A stretch of DNA of 64,000 bases from Pseudomonadota bacterium (GCA_039818985.1 JBCBSU010000002.1:310001-374000), one strand, 5' to 3'. Shown: positions 46,030 through 55,357, counted from the first letter of the stretch. Translations and numbers: made by a program. The notes: generated by a model from the sequence alone, not told the origin.

Positions 46030-46187
46030 TTACCCGCGCTTGCGACAAGGTCCCTGCAAGCCGGGCGATGTTTTTCGGGCATCGCGGCAAACATGGCGAA
46101 TCCATCCAATATTCTCCGGATGTAACGACATATATAGATGGAGCGACCCGAAGGGCTCCATACATCACGTAAGGGGTTCTTTCACTG

Positions 46188-46235
46188 AGGCGACCCGGCT
46201 TTTCCGCAAGTAAGGGCAGGGTCGCCTTTTTTTTG
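46188..46235 (+). terminator. Strong intrinsic terminator
   Basis: AGGCGACCC (46188-46196) pairs with GGGTCGCCT (46219-46227) and is followed by a run of eight T. It could end the DUF885 transcript or a small RNA that starts near 46120. Confidence 0.88.
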
Positions 46236-46278
46236 TTGGTTTTCTGAGTTATAAGGCGACTCAGGGGTCGTAACCAAC

Positions 46279-47130
46279 ATGATGGGTCGCATGCCTTCAC
46301 TCGATTATCATGCGCCGGCGGAAACGCTGCGCGACTATGTGTCGATTTATTATCATTTCGACTGTCCGGACGAAGCGTTCGAGGACATAGAGCGCGCGGC
46401 CGTGGCCCAGGTCCGCTTCATTCTCACCGGCGAAGCCGATATGTCTTTTGCAGACGGGCACGAGACCCATGCATCGGGCACCGTGCTGGTCGGTCCGACC
46501 TCCGGTTTCAATCGCTTCTCCATCACTGGCCCGTTCCGCATGTTCGGCATGGGGCTGCTGCCCGCCGGCTGGGGCGCGGTGACATCGCGCTCGGCGGCAG
46601 AAATCACCGACCGCGCCATCTCCGCCACCGATTTCTTCCCCGATATCCACAAGCATCTCGATGCGTTGCAGCAATGCAGTTGCGTCGAAGAGATGGCGAA
46701 GCGCGCCGATGTGGTGTTGCGCCGGCTGGTCGCCGCCTCGTCGCCCGATATCCTGACCTTCACCGATACCGTTGACGCCTGGCTCGCCGCCGACCCCTCA
46801 CCCAGCGTGCCCGAGCTGCGCGAACAGACCGCGCTGTCGGCACGGCAGCTGGCGCGCAAGGTGAAGCATTATTACGGCATGTCGCCTAAATATCTGTCGC
46901 GCAAATATCGCGCGCTGCGCGCCGCGCGGGCGCTGGTCGATGCCAATGATGATGATGCCGATTATCTGCGCGATGCCTTTTACGACCAGTCGCACATGAT
47001 CCGCGAGCTCAAAATCTTTGCCGGTATGACGCCCAATGAAATACGCTATCGCGAGGGCATTATCGCCAAGATGATCGATCAGCGCAGCCAGTTTGATGGC
47101 GAAATCAGTGCTCTGACCACGCGCACCTGA
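46279..47130 (+). CDS. AraC-family transcriptional regulator
   Basis: This 283-residue protein has a C-terminal AraC-type double HTH domain (VPELREQTALSARQLARKVKHYYGMSPKYLSRKYRALRAARALV and AFYDQSHMIRELKIFAGMTPNEIR). Its N-terminal part resembles the regulator group with a DUF6597-like cupin fold (LRDYVSIYYHFDCPDEA). The start may be ATG 46279 or 46291. The target is unknown and no operon partner is evident. Confidence 0.88.
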   Translation: MMGRMPSLDYHAPAETLRDYVSIYYHFDCPDEAFEDIERAAVAQVRFILTGEADMSFADGHETHASGTVLVGPTSGFNRFSITGPFRMFGMGLLPAGWGAVTSRSAAEITDRAISATDFFPDIHKHLDALQQCSCVEEMAKRADVVLRRLVAASSPDILTFTDTVDAWLAADPSPSVPELREQTALSARQLARKVKHYYGMSPKYLSRKYRALRAARALVDANDDDADYLRDAFYDQSHMIRELKIFAGMTPNEIRYREGIIAKMIDQRSQFDGEISALTTRT

Positions 47131-47196
47131 CAGTGGATCATCCCGCATAGCGCAGCAGAATCTCCTTGCAAAAAGGCGCAAAACACGTCATTTGAT

Positions 47197-47221
47197 AAAT
47201 CATACTGAATTGGTCTGATTT
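47197..47221. promoter_or_regulatory. Candidate operator of the SUF operon
   Basis: AAATCA and TGATTT flank 13 bases about 30 bases upstream of the regulator start. Rrf2-type regulators often bind such loose dyads over their own promoter. The match to a known motif is not established. Confidence 0.3.
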
Positions 47222-47251
47222 AATGTCTGACCCCGATTTACCGAGGAATTT

Positions 47252-47782
47252 GTGCGTCTTTCCAGTCTTGCCGATTATGCCGTTGTGCTGATGAGTGCCG
47301 CTGCGAGCCATTGCGGCGCCCGTGCCGTCATCGCTGCCGGATCGGGGCAAAACGCGACCAAAAGCTCTGGCCGCCATAGCGCCCGCCAGCTTGCCGAGCA
47401 AACCGGCATCCCGCTGCCGACGGCGCAAAAGCTGGTCAGCCGCCTCGCCGCGGCTGAACTGATCGACTCGACACGCGGTGCCGGTGGCGGCATTCGCCTC
47501 GCCCGTCCGCCCGCGACGATAACCCTGACCCAGATTGTCGAGGCAGTCGACGGACCGATTGCGGTCACGTCCTGCCTCGAACCCGGTCATGTCGAGTGCA
47601 TGCTCGAATCAACCTGCAGCGTCAAACCGCATTGGGCGGTGGTCAATCGCTCGATCCGCAATGCGCTCGACGCGGTGACGCTGGCCGATCTGGTGCGCGC
47701 GCCCGGGGCTGCCCCGCGGCTCGTTGTTTCCGAACCGTCTTCTTCCTCTCCGTCCAAGATGGAACATCTACATGACCGATAA
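47252..47782 (+). CDS. Rrf2-family SUF operon regulator
   Basis: This 176-residue regulator has an N-terminal winged helix ([19 protein letters not shown] and [19 protein letters not shown]) and a wing with [12 protein letters not shown]. Three cysteines ([15 protein letters not shown]) are spaced like the Fe-S ligands of IscR, so it likely senses iron-sulfur status. The start is GTG 47252 behind GAGGAA. It overlaps sufB by 11 bases and heads the SUF operon. A 35-residue insertion near [15 protein letters not shown] is unusual for the family. Confidence 0.9.
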   Translation: MRLSSLADYAVVLMSAAASHCGARAVIAAGSGQNATKSSGRHSARQLAEQTGIPLPTAQKLVSRLAAAELIDSTRGAGGGIRLARPPATITLTQIVEAVDGPIAVTSCLEPGHVECMLESTCSVKPHWAVVNRSIRNALDAVTLADLVRAPGAAPRLVVSEPSSSSPSKMEHLHDR

Positions 47783-49283
47783 TAATAATGACACCCTTGC
47801 GCGTGAAAATGCCAGCCGCGAACGCGACCCCGATGCCTGGGAAGCAGCGGAAAAGGCCAGCAGCTATGAGCATGGCTGGTCGAGCGATATCGAGCAGGAA
47901 TTCGCGCCCAAGGGTCTGAATGAGGATACAGTCCGTTTCATCTCCAACAAGAAGCAGGAACCAGAATGGATGCTCGAATGGCGCCTCAAGGCGTTTCGCA
48001 TCTGGCAGACGATGACCAGCCCCGATTGGGCAAAACTCAACGTGCCGCCGATCGACTATCAGGACGCATATTATTATGCCGAGCCGACCAAGAAGGTTGA
48101 ACTCGACAGTCTCGATGATCTCGATCCCGCGATCCGCGAAACCTATGAGAAGCTCGGCATTCCGCTCGAAGAGCAGAAGGTACTCGCCAATGTGAAGGGC
48201 GCGCGCAAGGTTGCTGTCGATGCGGTGTTCGACTCGGTTTCGGTCGCCACCACCTTCCGCGAGGAGCTGAGCAAGGCCGGCGTGATCTTCATGTCGATCA
48301 GCGAGGCCATCCGCGAGCATCCTGAATTGGTGCGCAAATATCTCGGCAAGGTAGTGCCGGTGAAGGATAATTATTTCGCCGCGCTGAACTGCGCCGTGTT
48401 CTCCGATGGCACCTTTGTCTATATCCCTGAAGGCGTGCGCTGTCCGATGGAGCTCTCTACCTATTTCCGCATCAATGCTGAGAATACCGGCCAGTTTGAG
48501 CGCACACTCATCGTTGCCGACAAGGGCAGCTATGTCTCCTATCTTGAAGGCTGCACCGCGCCGCAGCGCGACGAGAACCAGCTCCACGCCGCGGTGGTCG
48601 AGCTGGTCGCGCTCGACGATGCCGAGATCAAATATTCCACCGTGCAAAACTGGTATCCTGGCGATGAAGAGGGCAAGGGCGGTATCTATAATTTCGTCAC
48701 CAAGCGCGGCCTGTGTCAGGGCAGGCGCTCGAAAATCAGCTGGACCCAGGTCGAGACCGGCAGCGCCATCACCTGGAAATATCCGTCTTGTGTGCTGAAT
48801 GGCGAGGACAGTGTCGGCGAGTTTTACTCGGTGGCTTTGACCAACAATTACCAGCAGGCCGATACTGGCACCAAGATGATCCACAATGCGCCGGGCACCC
48901 GCTCGACCATCATCTCCAAGGGCATCAGTGCCGGCAAGTCGGACAATACTTATCGCGGCCTGGTGCGTGTCGCCCCGAGGGCGGAGAATGTCCGCAACTT
49001 CACCCAGTGCGACTCGCTGCTGCTCGGCGACACCTGCGGCGCGCACACCGTGCCCTATATCGAGGTCAAGAACCCGACCGCCACCATCGAGCATGAGGCG
49101 ACCACCAGCAAGATCAGCGATGATCAGATGTTCTACGCCATGCAGCGCGGTCTGGACGAGGAAAACGCCGTCGGCCTGATCGTCAACGGCTTCGCCAAAG
49201 AGGTGCTGAAAGAACTGCCGATGGAATTTGCTGTCGAAGCGCAGAAACTGCTGGCGATTTCGCTCGAGGGGTCGGTTGGGTGA
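47772..49283 (+). CDS. sufB: Fe-S cluster assembly scaffold SufB
   Basis: This product of about 503 residues is the SufB subunit of the SufBC2D scaffold. It contains the conserved N-terminal region [16 protein letters not shown], the central beta-helix core with [23 protein letters not shown], and [17 protein letters not shown] with [24 protein letters not shown] at the C-terminus. ATG 47772 lies within the end of the regulator gene. The stop overlaps the next start as GTGA. Confidence 0.97.
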   Translation: MTDNNNDTLARENASRERDPDAWEAAEKASSYEHGWSSDIEQEFAPKGLNEDTVRFISNKKQEPEWMLEWRLKAFRIWQTMTSPDWAKLNVPPIDYQDAYYYAEPTKKVELDSLDDLDPAIRETYEKLGIPLEEQKVLANVKGARKVAVDAVFDSVSVATTFREELSKAGVIFMSISEAIREHPELVRKYLGKVVPVKDNYFAALNCAVFSDGTFVYIPEGVRCPMELSTYFRINAENTGQFERTLIVADKGSYVSYLEGCTAPQRDENQLHAAVVELVALDDAEIKYSTVQNWYPGDEEGKGGIYNFVTKRGLCQGRRSKISWTQVETGSAITWKYPSCVLNGEDSVGEFYSVALTNNYQQADTGTKMIHNAPGTRSTIISKGISAGKSDNTYRGLVRVAPRAENVRNFTQCDSLLLGDTCGAHTVPYIEVKNPTATIEHEATTSKISDDQMFYAMQRGLDEENAVGLIVNGFAKEVLKELPMEFAVEAQKLLAISLEGSVG

Positions 49284-50323
49284 TTCTGGCCGCACTTCTT
49301 CTATTCGGAACGGTATCCGGGTCAGCCGCACCCTGCGATGAACTGTGCGTCATGCAAAGCGGCCAGCCGCAAATTGCCCTCTACCTGGCCGAGGGGCGGC
49401 CCGAATGGGCGGATGTCGCACCAGAGAAGCTGGCGGACTATGCCAGCTGCGCGATCATGGCCATCGAGCAGGACGAGCGTACACCATTTGCGGATTTTGA
49501 CGAAACCGATGCGCTGATTGCCCTCGCATCGGAAGCATGCGCAGAGCAACGCGCCAATTTTGACACCGCCATGGGCAGTTATCTGGTCGAGAATGGCTAT
49601 TTCAGCACTAGCGAAGAAGCACGCGACCAGTTCACGCTGCTGCGCGCTATGGCGTTTATCGGCGCGATCACTAACCGCTTCGATAACGATACCGGCAGCC
49701 TGTCCCCTGCCAGCACCTATTTCGTCAGCCGCTTGCCGCTCCTGTACACCACCACACAGGGCGAAGACGAATATGCGGCGGACTCTGGCGCCGCCAGCAC
49801 ACCGATATGCAGCGAGATGTGCATCATGGCCGATTCGCAGGAATTTCTCAGCGATATCACCAGCAGGCCTCGGCCCGAATGGGCGCGCATCATGATCACG
49901 CAAATGCCCCCCTATGCCTCATGCGGTGTGCGGGTGATATCGGCTAGCGGCGCAACGCTGTATGAGGATTTTGACGAGACCGACCGGCTGTTTGATCGCG
50001 CCTTTGTCGAGTGCGCCGAAGAGCGCACCGCCTTTGACAAGGCTGTCCGTGCCAAAGTGCTTGATGATGGTGTGTTTGAGAACGCCGCACAGGCCGATGC
50101 GCAGATCGCGCCGCTGCGGGCCATGCTTTTCGGCGCGCGGATGGCTGATATCTTCGACACACAGTCCGGCCTTGACAGCCCCGGCGATCGATATGCCGCC
50201 AGCCGTTTCCCAGAATTCTACAATAGTTTCCAGAAAAGGCGGTTGGGTGTCCCCGCGACCAAGCCCCCACCACCCATAACGTTAACACCTGCGCCATCGG
50301 CCTCCCCCGAGACGAAAGACTGA
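49280..50323 (+). CDS. Exported duplicated-domain protein inside the SUF operon
   Basis: This 347-residue protein has a signal peptide at the N-terminus ([17 protein letters not shown]). The mature part is two related domains of about 140 residues. Repeat 1 runs from [10 protein letters not shown] through [36 protein letters not shown] to [11 protein letters not shown]. Repeat 2 runs from [10 protein letters not shown] through [35 protein letters not shown] to [11 protein letters not shown]. Matching cysteines suggest disulfides. A Pro-rich tail ends it. It starts at GTG 49280 with a GTGA overlap to sufB and is 2 bases from sufC, so it is part of the operon. The family is not recognised. Confidence 0.75.
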   Translation: MILAALLLFGTVSGSAAPCDELCVMQSGQPQIALYLAEGRPEWADVAPEKLADYASCAIMAIEQDERTPFADFDETDALIALASEACAEQRANFDTAMGSYLVENGYFSTSEEARDQFTLLRAMAFIGAITNRFDNDTGSLSPASTYFVSRLPLLYTTTQGEDEYAADSGAASTPICSEMCIMADSQEFLSDITSRPRPEWARIMITQMPPYASCGVRVISASGATLYEDFDETDRLFDRAFVECAEERTAFDKAVRAKVLDDGVFENAAQADAQIAPLRAMLFGARMADIFDTQSGLDSPGDRYAASRFPEFYNSFQKRRLGVPATKPPPPITLTPAPSASPETKD

Positions 50324-50325
50324 CC

Positions 50326-51069
50326 ATGCTCAAAATTGACAATCTCCACGCCGCCATTGGCGACAAGACAATCCTCAAAGGCCTCTCGCTCGAACTGAAT
50401 CCCGGCGAAGTCCATGCGATTATGGGGCCCAATGGTGCGGGCAAATCGACCCTCTCCTATGTGCTGGGCGGGCGCGATGGCTATGAGGTGACCGAGGGCA
50501 GTGCCACTTTTAGCGGCGAGGATATTCTTGACATGGACCCGCATGAGCGCGCTGCAGCGGGCCTGTTTCTGGGTTTTCAATATCCGGTCGAAATCCCCGG
50601 CGTGTCCAATCTGCAATTCCTGCGCGAGAGCCTGAATGCCCAGCGTCGTGCGCGCGGTGAGGAAGAGCTGTCCGGCGGCGCCTTTATCAAGCTGGCCAAG
50701 GAAAAGGCGGCGCTGCTCAAAATGGACATGGACATGCTCAAGCGCGCGGTGAATGTCGGCTTTTCCGGCGGCGAGAAGAAGCGCAACGAGATGGTTCAGA
50801 TGGGCATTCTCGACCCCAGGCTCGCCATTCTCGACGAGACCGATAGCGGCCTCGATATCGATGCACTGCGCATTGTCGGCGAGGGCATCAATTCGATTAT
50901 GCGCCAGCCCGATAAGGCAGTACTGCTGATCACCCATTATCAGCGCCTGCTCGACATTGTGAAACCTGATCATGTCCATGTCCTCGCCGATGGCCGTATC
51001 GTCAAATCGGGCGGCCCCGAACTGGCGCTGGAACTTGAAGAGCAGGGCTATGAGGCGATTGCCGCATGA
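50326..51069 (+). CDS. sufC: Fe-S assembly ATPase SufC
   Basis: This 247-residue ABC-type ATPase of the SufBC2D complex has Walker A GPNGAGKSTLSYVLGG, the signature FSGGEKKRNEM, Walker B RLAILDETDSGLDIDAL and the H-loop THYQR. It drives conformational change in SufBD during cluster formation. It overlaps the next gene by 4 bases (ATGA). Confidence 0.97.
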   Translation: MLKIDNLHAAIGDKTILKGLSLELNPGEVHAIMGPNGAGKSTLSYVLGGRDGYEVTEGSATFSGEDILDMDPHERAAAGLFLGFQYPVEIPGVSNLQFLRESLNAQRRARGEEELSGGAFIKLAKEKAALLKMDMDMLKRAVNVGFSGGEKKRNEMVQMGILDPRLAILDETDSGLDIDALRIVGEGINSIMRQPDKAVLLITHYQRLLDIVKPDHVHVLADGRIVKSGGPELALELEEQGYEAIAA

Positions 51070-51392
51070 TTCTGCTCACGCTCCTTCTGTCTCTTCAGGC
51101 GGCATCGCAATCTTCACCGGAGTCGGTGGATGCAGAGATTGTTGTCATCGGCCAGCAGCTGAACAACCTGTCTGTCATGGTGGGGCGTGATCCCAAAGGT
51201 GATCTGACCTGCTCGCTCGACAAGTCGAGTGGCAGTCTGCGCCTCGACAAGCGCCTTTGTAAAACAGCCGCGAAATGTGTGCGTGACAATGAAGACAATC
51301 CATCTGACGCCGTCATCAAGGCGTGCATTGATGACAAGAAACCCAAATTGCTGGCGAAACTGCGCCGCGAAATGAAAGCCGAACGCCGATGA
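51066..51392 (+). CDS. Small exported protein between sufC and sufD
   Basis: This 108-residue protein starts with a short hydrophobic segment (MILLTLLLSLQAASQ) that may be a signal peptide. The rest is charged with three cysteines (LTCSLDKS, RLCKTAAKCVRDN) and another at KACIDDK, and ends in a Lys/Arg-rich tail. I do not recognise the family. It overlaps sufC and sufD by 4 bases each, so it is translated within the operon. As with the protein after sufB, an exported protein in a cytoplasmic assembly operon is unexpected. Confidence 0.65.
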   Translation: MILLTLLLSLQAASQSSPESVDAEIVVIGQQLNNLSVMVGRDPKGDLTCSLDKSSGSLRLDKRLCKTAAKCVRDNEDNPSDAVIKACIDDKKPKLLAKLRREMKAERR

Positions 51393-52150
51393 GTAACGTC
51401 CTCCCCCTACCCACTCGCCGCGATGAGAGCTGGCGCTATGGTGACCTGAAGGCATTGGAAGCCGTTTGGGGTGAATTGCCGCAGGGGCCCGAGCAGATCA
51501 TCGTGCCCGCTGGCGATAAGCAGGTGAGGCAGATTATCCAACTCGTGCCTATTGGCGGTGTTTCTATAACCCATTTGGATGTTCGGCTTGAAGAACGGGC
51601 CGAGATGGCGCTGCATCTGCTTGCTGCGGACAATGATTATGGCCGCATCCATATCGAAGTGACGCTGGGCAAGGGCGCGCATTTTGAGCTGGGCGGCGCG
51701 ATTATCGGCACTGGCGATCAGACGCTGGAGATTGTCACCGAAGTCACCCATGCCGAGCCTGAAGCCACCAGCAATCAGGTGGTCCGCTCGGTGCTGGGCG
51801 GCAAGGCCACCGGCTCGTTTCTCGGCAAGGTCAATGTCGCCCGCGATGCGCAGCGCACCGATGCCGAACAGTCGGTCAAGGCGATGCTGCTTGACCGCAC
51901 CGCCACCGCCAATGCCAAACCCGAACTCGAAATCTTCGCCGATGACGTGCAATGCGCCCATGGTGCGACCGTCGGCGAGCTCGACAAACAGGCGCTGTTC
52001 TACATGGCCTCGCGCGGCATCGAGCCGGTCACGGCACAGCGGCTGATGCTGCAGGCGTTTATCGCCGACGCCTATGTGTCGGTGGAAGACGATGCGGCCC
52101 GTGAAGCGATTGAGGGGCGTGCACTTGAGGCACTGGAGGCGATCCTTTGA
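51389..52150 (+). CDS. sufD: Fe-S cluster assembly protein SufD
   Basis: This product of 253 residues is the SufD partner of SufB. The C-terminal region, with the motifs RTDAEQSVKAMLLDRTATANAKPELEIFADDVQCAHGATVGELD, is conserved in SufB/SufD, and the N-terminal beta-helix is shorter than in E. coli SufD (about 420 residues), as usual for alphaproteobacterial forms. The gene overlaps its neighbours by 4 bases on both sides. Confidence 0.93.
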   Translation: MSNVLPLPTRRDESWRYGDLKALEAVWGELPQGPEQIIVPAGDKQVRQIIQLVPIGGVSITHLDVRLEERAEMALHLLAADNDYGRIHIEVTLGKGAHFELGGAIIGTGDQTLEIVTEVTHAEPEATSNQVVRSVLGGKATGSFLGKVNVARDAQRTDAEQSVKAMLLDRTATANAKPELEIFADDVQCAHGATVGELDKQALFYMASRGIEPVTAQRLMLQAFIADAYVSVEDDAAREAIEGRALEALEAIL

Positions 52151-53448
52151 GTGAGGCTGTCAAAACTGCTCCCCTCCCGCCTGCGGGAGGGGCTGGGGGA
52201 AGGTCTTCTGACCATGCACTCCCTCCCCAAACCCCTCCCGTAAACGGGAGGGGCTTAAGAGACGACTTCCCCGGCCTAAGCACTGCGGACGGCCAGCGCT
52301 GGCATTATCTCGATACCGCCGCCTCAGCGCAGAAGCCGCAGCAGGTCATCGACGCGATGAGCCGCGCCATGGGCGAGGATTATGCCACTGTCCATCGCGG
52401 CGTCTATGCCCGTTCGGCCAATATGACCATGGCGTTTGAAGCCGCGCGTGAGCGGGTGGCGCGGTTCATCGGCGCAGCATCCCCCAATGAATGCGTGTTT
52501 GTCCGCGGTGCGACCGAGGGCATTAATCTGGTGGCGCAAAGCTGGGGTCGGCAGAATATTCAGGCGGGCGACCGCATCATGCTGAGCCAGTTGGAGCATC
52601 ACAGCAATATCGTGCCATGGCAGTTGCTCGCCGAGGAAAAGGGCGCGCATATCGATATCTGCCCATTGACCGAAAATGGCGAGATCGACCTCGACTGGCT
52701 TGAGGCGAACCTCACCGAACAGCACAAAATGGTGGCGCTGGCGCATGTCTCTAATGTTCTCGGCTCCATCCTCGATGTGCCGCGCGCCGCCAAAGCCGTG
52801 CATGCTGTCGGTGCAAAGCTGTTGCTCGATGGCTGTCAGGCGGCGCCGCGGATGCGGCTCAACATGGCCGAGCTGGGCTGCGACTTTTATGTCTTTTCCG
52901 GCCATAAGCTTTACGGCCCCACCGGTGTCGGCGTGCTCTGGGCGCATGAAGAGACATTGAACGCCATGCCGCCTTATCAGGGTGGTGGCGCGATGATCGA
53001 CCGGGTCACTTTCGACAAAACCACCTATGCCCCCGCGCCCGGCCGGTTTGAAGCAGGCACGCCGATGATTACCGAGGTGATCGCGCTGCATGCAGCTGTG
53101 GATTATGTCGATGCGCTAGACCCGGAAAAGCTGTTCCGGCATGAGGCCGAGCTGGTGCGGCAGACGCGTGAGCAACTCAGCCAGATCAACTCGATACGGC
53201 TGCTCGGGCCGGAGCAATCAGCGGGCATTCTCTCCTTCACCATGGAAGGGGTGCATCCGCATGACATCGGCACCATATTGGACGAAGAGCAGGTGGCAAT
53301 CCGCGCCGGGCACCATTGCGCCCAGCCGCTGATGGACTATCTCGGCGTGCCCGCCACGGCGCGGGCGAGTTTCGGTCTCTATTCGGACGCGGACGATGTC
53401 GCGGCGCTGGTGCACGGCCTTAAACGCGTCGCGACAATATTTGGATGA
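52147..53448 (+). CDS. sufS: Cysteine desulfurase SufS with in-frame repeat insertion
   Basis: This 433-residue PLP enzyme removes sulfur from cysteine for cluster assembly. The core is clear: FPGLSTADGQRWHYLDTAASAQKPQQVI, the PLP lysine in FSGHKLYGPTGVGV near 255 and the active-site Cys in RAGHHCAQPLM near 389. Ahead of the core, residues about 8-37 (PLPPAGGAGGRSS to PPQTPPVNGRG) are encoded by a pair of palindromic hairpins that stay in frame. Without that insertion the protein would be about 405 residues, the usual length. The start overlaps sufD as ATGA-type GTGA coupling. Confidence 0.95.
   Translation: MSEAVKTAPLPPAGGAGGRSSDHALPPQTPPVNGRGLRDDFPGLSTADGQRWHYLDTAASAQKPQQVIDAMSRAMGEDYATVHRGVYARSANMTMAFEAARERVARFIGAASPNECVFVRGATEGINLVAQSWGRQNIQAGDRIMLSQLEHHSNIVPWQLLAEEKGAHIDICPLTENGEIDLDWLEANLTEQHKMVALAHVSNVLGSILDVPRAAKAVHAVGAKLLLDGCQAAPRMRLNMAELGCDFYVFSGHKLYGPTGVGVLWAHEETLNAMPPYQGGGAMIDRVTFDKTTYAPAPGRFEAGTPMITEVIALHAAVDYVDALDPEKLFRHEAELVRQTREQLSQINSIRLLGPEQSAGILSFTMEGVHPHDIGTILDEEQVAIRAGHHCAQPLMDYLGVPATARASFGLYSDADDVAALVHGLKRVATIFG
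52171..52253. repeat. Palindromic repeat pair inside sufS
   Basis: Hairpin 1 at 52171-52192 has arms CCCCTCCCG and CGGGAGGGG. Hairpin 2 at 52232-52253 has arms CCCCTCCCGT and ACGGGAGGGG. Together with the 39-base spacer they resemble a REP-type double-hairpin element. A related element of the same form lies between sufT and sufA. This copy is within the sufS reading frame. Confidence 0.85.
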
Positions 53449-53981
53449 AGCGCAGCAACAGGCAGGCAGGGCATATGAACGAGGAAGCCAAATTCAGCGT
53501 CGAGGAAGTCGACAGCGTCGAAGCGCCCAAAAAGGTGCGGGTAAATGATACCGTCGATGCCGCGCTGGCTGCAGAGAAGACGGCTGAGGGCCGGACCAAT
53601 GCAGGCGAGCGCGAGAAGGACTATCTTGAAGGCTTTCTGGCACAGCAGCCGGGCGAGGCGATTCCCGATGGGCCGGGTGGCGCGCTGTACGATGCGGTGA
53701 TCGAGACGCTGCGTGAAATTTACGACCCGGAAATTCCGGTCAACATCTATGATCTCGGCCTGGTTTACGGTGTCGAGGTTACCGAAGACGCGCATGCCAT
53801 CGTCACCATGACCCTGACCACGCCGCATTGCCCGGTCGCCGAGACCATGCCCGGTGAAATCGAGATGCAGGTTGGCGCGGTGCCCGGTGTCGGCCATGCC
53901 GAGGTCAATCTGGTCTGGGATCCGCCCTGGGACCCGGGCAAGATGAGCGATGATGCAAAATTAGAGCTGGGTATGCTATGA
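53445..53981 (+). CDS. SUF-system Fe-S assembly protein (SufT/DUF59 type)
   Basis: This 178-residue protein carries a DUF59 (MIP18-like) domain in its second half: YDAVIETLREIYDPEIPVNIYDLGLVYGVEV, TMTLTTPHCPVAETMPGEIEMQV and VNLVWDPPWDPGKMSDDAKLELG. The N-terminal 80 residues are charged and probably flexible. Proteins of this type support iron-sulfur maturation. The start may be 53445 (ATGA overlap with sufS) or 53475. Cys in TPHCPVAE is the conserved reactive cysteine. Confidence 0.9.
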   Translation: MKRSNRQAGHMNEEAKFSVEEVDSVEAPKKVRVNDTVDAALAAEKTAEGRTNAGEREKDYLEGFLAQQPGEAIPDGPGGALYDAVIETLREIYDPEIPVNIYDLGLVYGVEVTEDAHAIVTMTLTTPHCPVAETMPGEIEMQVGAVPGVGHAEVNLVWDPPWDPGKMSDDAKLELGML

Positions 53982-53988
53982 GGATAGT

Positions 53989-54091
53989 CCTCTCCCCTTC
54001 AGGGGAGAGGGTTGGGAGAGGGGACTGTCCATTTAGTGTAGTGCAAGCGGATATCCCCCTCCCCTAGCCCCTCCCCTGAAGGAGAGGGGGA
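53989..54091. repeat. Palindromic repeat pair between sufT-like and sufA-like genes
   Basis: A 22-base hairpin at 53989-54010 has arms CCTCTCCCCT and AGGGGAGAGG. A second, less perfect hairpin lies at about 54070-54091 (CCCCTCCCC and GGAGAGGGG). The layout, two hairpins about 60 bases apart in a C/G-rich frame, is the same as in the sufS element but the sequence variant differs. Confidence 0.8.
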
Positions 54092-54105
54092 TAAGGAAAA
54101 CGATT

Positions 54106-54468
54106 ATGACCGACACGACGACCAAAACCCGCAAGCCCCCCGCCGCCATCATCCTGACGCCGGCCGCCGAGCAGCGCATAGCCAAGCTGATGGCGCAGGC
54201 GCCTGAGGACGCGATTGGCGTCAAGCTTTCGACGCCGCGCCGCGGCTGTTCGGGGCTGGCCTATTCGGTCGACTATGTCACCGAGGAAGCCAAGTTTGAC
54301 GAGAAGATCGAAACCCCCGGCGGCGTTTTTTATGTCGACAGCGCTTCGGTGATGTATCTGATCGGCTCGACCATGGACTGGCAGGAGGATGATTTCACCG
54401 CCGGGTTCGTGTTCAACAATCCCAATGCCACCGGTGCCTGTGGCTGCGGCGAGAGCTTTACTGTCTGA
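54106..54468 (+). CDS. sufA: A-type Fe-S carrier protein (SufA/IscA family)
   Basis: This 120-residue protein has the three conserved Cys of A-type carriers: GCSGLAYS near residue 48 and GACGCGES near the C-terminus. The flanking FVFNNPNATGACGCGESFTV end is typical. It carries Fe-S clusters or iron to target proteins. It is the last core SUF gene here, separated from the sufT-like gene by the repeat element. Confidence 0.94.
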   Translation: MTDTTTKTRKPPAAIILTPAAEQRIAKLMAQAPEDAIGVKLSTPRRGCSGLAYSVDYVTEEAKFDEKIETPGGVFYVDSASVMYLIGSTMDWQEDDFTAGFVFNNPNATGACGCGESFTV

Positions 54469-54481
54469 CGCCGAGCGGGTG

Positions 54482-54949
54482 ATGCCACGTACCGTCACCC
54501 TTTCCATCCATTTGGATGCGCCACTGGAAACAGTTCGGCAGCATATCGGTACTTCGAAGCTGCTCGATTATATCGCCAGCCCGCTGATCCGCTTCACCCC
54601 CAGGGCGGGCAAGCCTTTCCCCGAAAACTGGTCCGAGGGCGAGTACAGGGCATGGATGTGGCTGTTCGGTTTTGTGCCGGTCGGCTGGCAAGCGATCCGC
54701 ATCAGCTTCCCCGAAGCCGAGGCGGGTGTCCATGCGATCCGCGATAATGGCTATGGGCCGCTGATCAGACGCTGGGACCACAGGATCGAAATCCGCGCCG
54801 ATGGCAACGGTACGCATTATACCGACCGGGTGATCATCGAGGCCGGGCTGCTGACACCGCTAATCGCCGGGTTCGCAAAGGTCTTTTACAAACACCGCCA
54901 GAAACGCTGGCAAAAGCTGGTGCAGAACGGGTTCGATTACGCGTTATAA
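54482..54949 (+). CDS. SRPBCC-like protein
   Basis: This product of 155 residues resembles the START/polyketide-cyclase (SRPBCC) fold. It begins RTVTLSIHLDAPLETVRQHIGTSKLLDYIASPL and ends with a long helix (LIAGFAKVFYKHRQKRWQKLVQNGF). It has no signal peptide. It lies 13 bases after sufA and may be in the same transcript. The ligand is unknown and the family is assigned by pattern only. Confidence 0.65.
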   Translation: MPRTVTLSIHLDAPLETVRQHIGTSKLLDYIASPLIRFTPRAGKPFPENWSEGEYRAWMWLFGFVPVGWQAIRISFPEAEAGVHAIRDNGYGPLIRRWDHRIEIRADGNGTHYTDRVIIEAGLLTPLIAGFAKVFYKHRQKRWQKLVQNGFDYAL

Positions 54950-54970
54950 TCCTGAAGGTGGAGGTTCGGG

Positions 54971-55357
54971 CTATTTGCGCAGCGCCGCGACACAGGCGGC
55001 GCGGTCCACCGCTGCGCCCTGCAGATTGCGGGCATCGGCATAGCTGCTCCTGCGCTCGCCGCCCTGTTCCGGTGGATAGAGATAGATATCGAGCACGCAA
55101 TTCGCACCGGTAAATTGCAGCTTGCGCGCCGGACCCTCGACCACGTCAAGGCGCGGCGGGCCGAACAGCGCCACCAGTTCATCATCGCTGCGGTCGAGTA
55201 TCGCCGAAAGCCCGCGCCTGTCTATCGGTGGCGGTGCCGCGACCGGCGGTGGTGCGACGCTACGCACGGGTGCAGCAGCAGGGGCCGCCGCGCATCCCGC
55301 CAGCGCCAGCGCCACACCAGTGACAAGCCCGATCTTTCCGCAATATCCCCTGCTCAT
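54971..55357 (-). CDS. Small lipoprotein
   Basis: This product of about 128 residues has a lipoprotein signal with lipobox LALAGCAAA. It is Pro/Ala-rich after the lipobox, then has a domain with DRSDDELVALFGPPRLDVVEGPARKLQFTGANCVLDIYLYP, and two cysteines that may pair. The pattern ALFGPP is shared with many BamE/SmpA-like small lipoproteins, but I cannot assign it. ATG 55357 is preferred over the upstream 55423, which overlaps the next gene. Confidence 0.65.
   Translation of the reverse strand: MSRGYCGKIGLVTGVALALAGCAAAPAAAPVRSVAPPPVAAPPPIDRRGLSAILDRSDDELVALFGPPRLDVVEGPARKLQFTGANCVLDIYLYPPEQGGERRSSYADARNLQGAAVDRAACVAALRK

Noticed and set aside
47643-49331. Minus-strand frame of 562 codons opposite sufB
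   Set aside because: It is the antisense shadow of sufB, a highly conserved gene.
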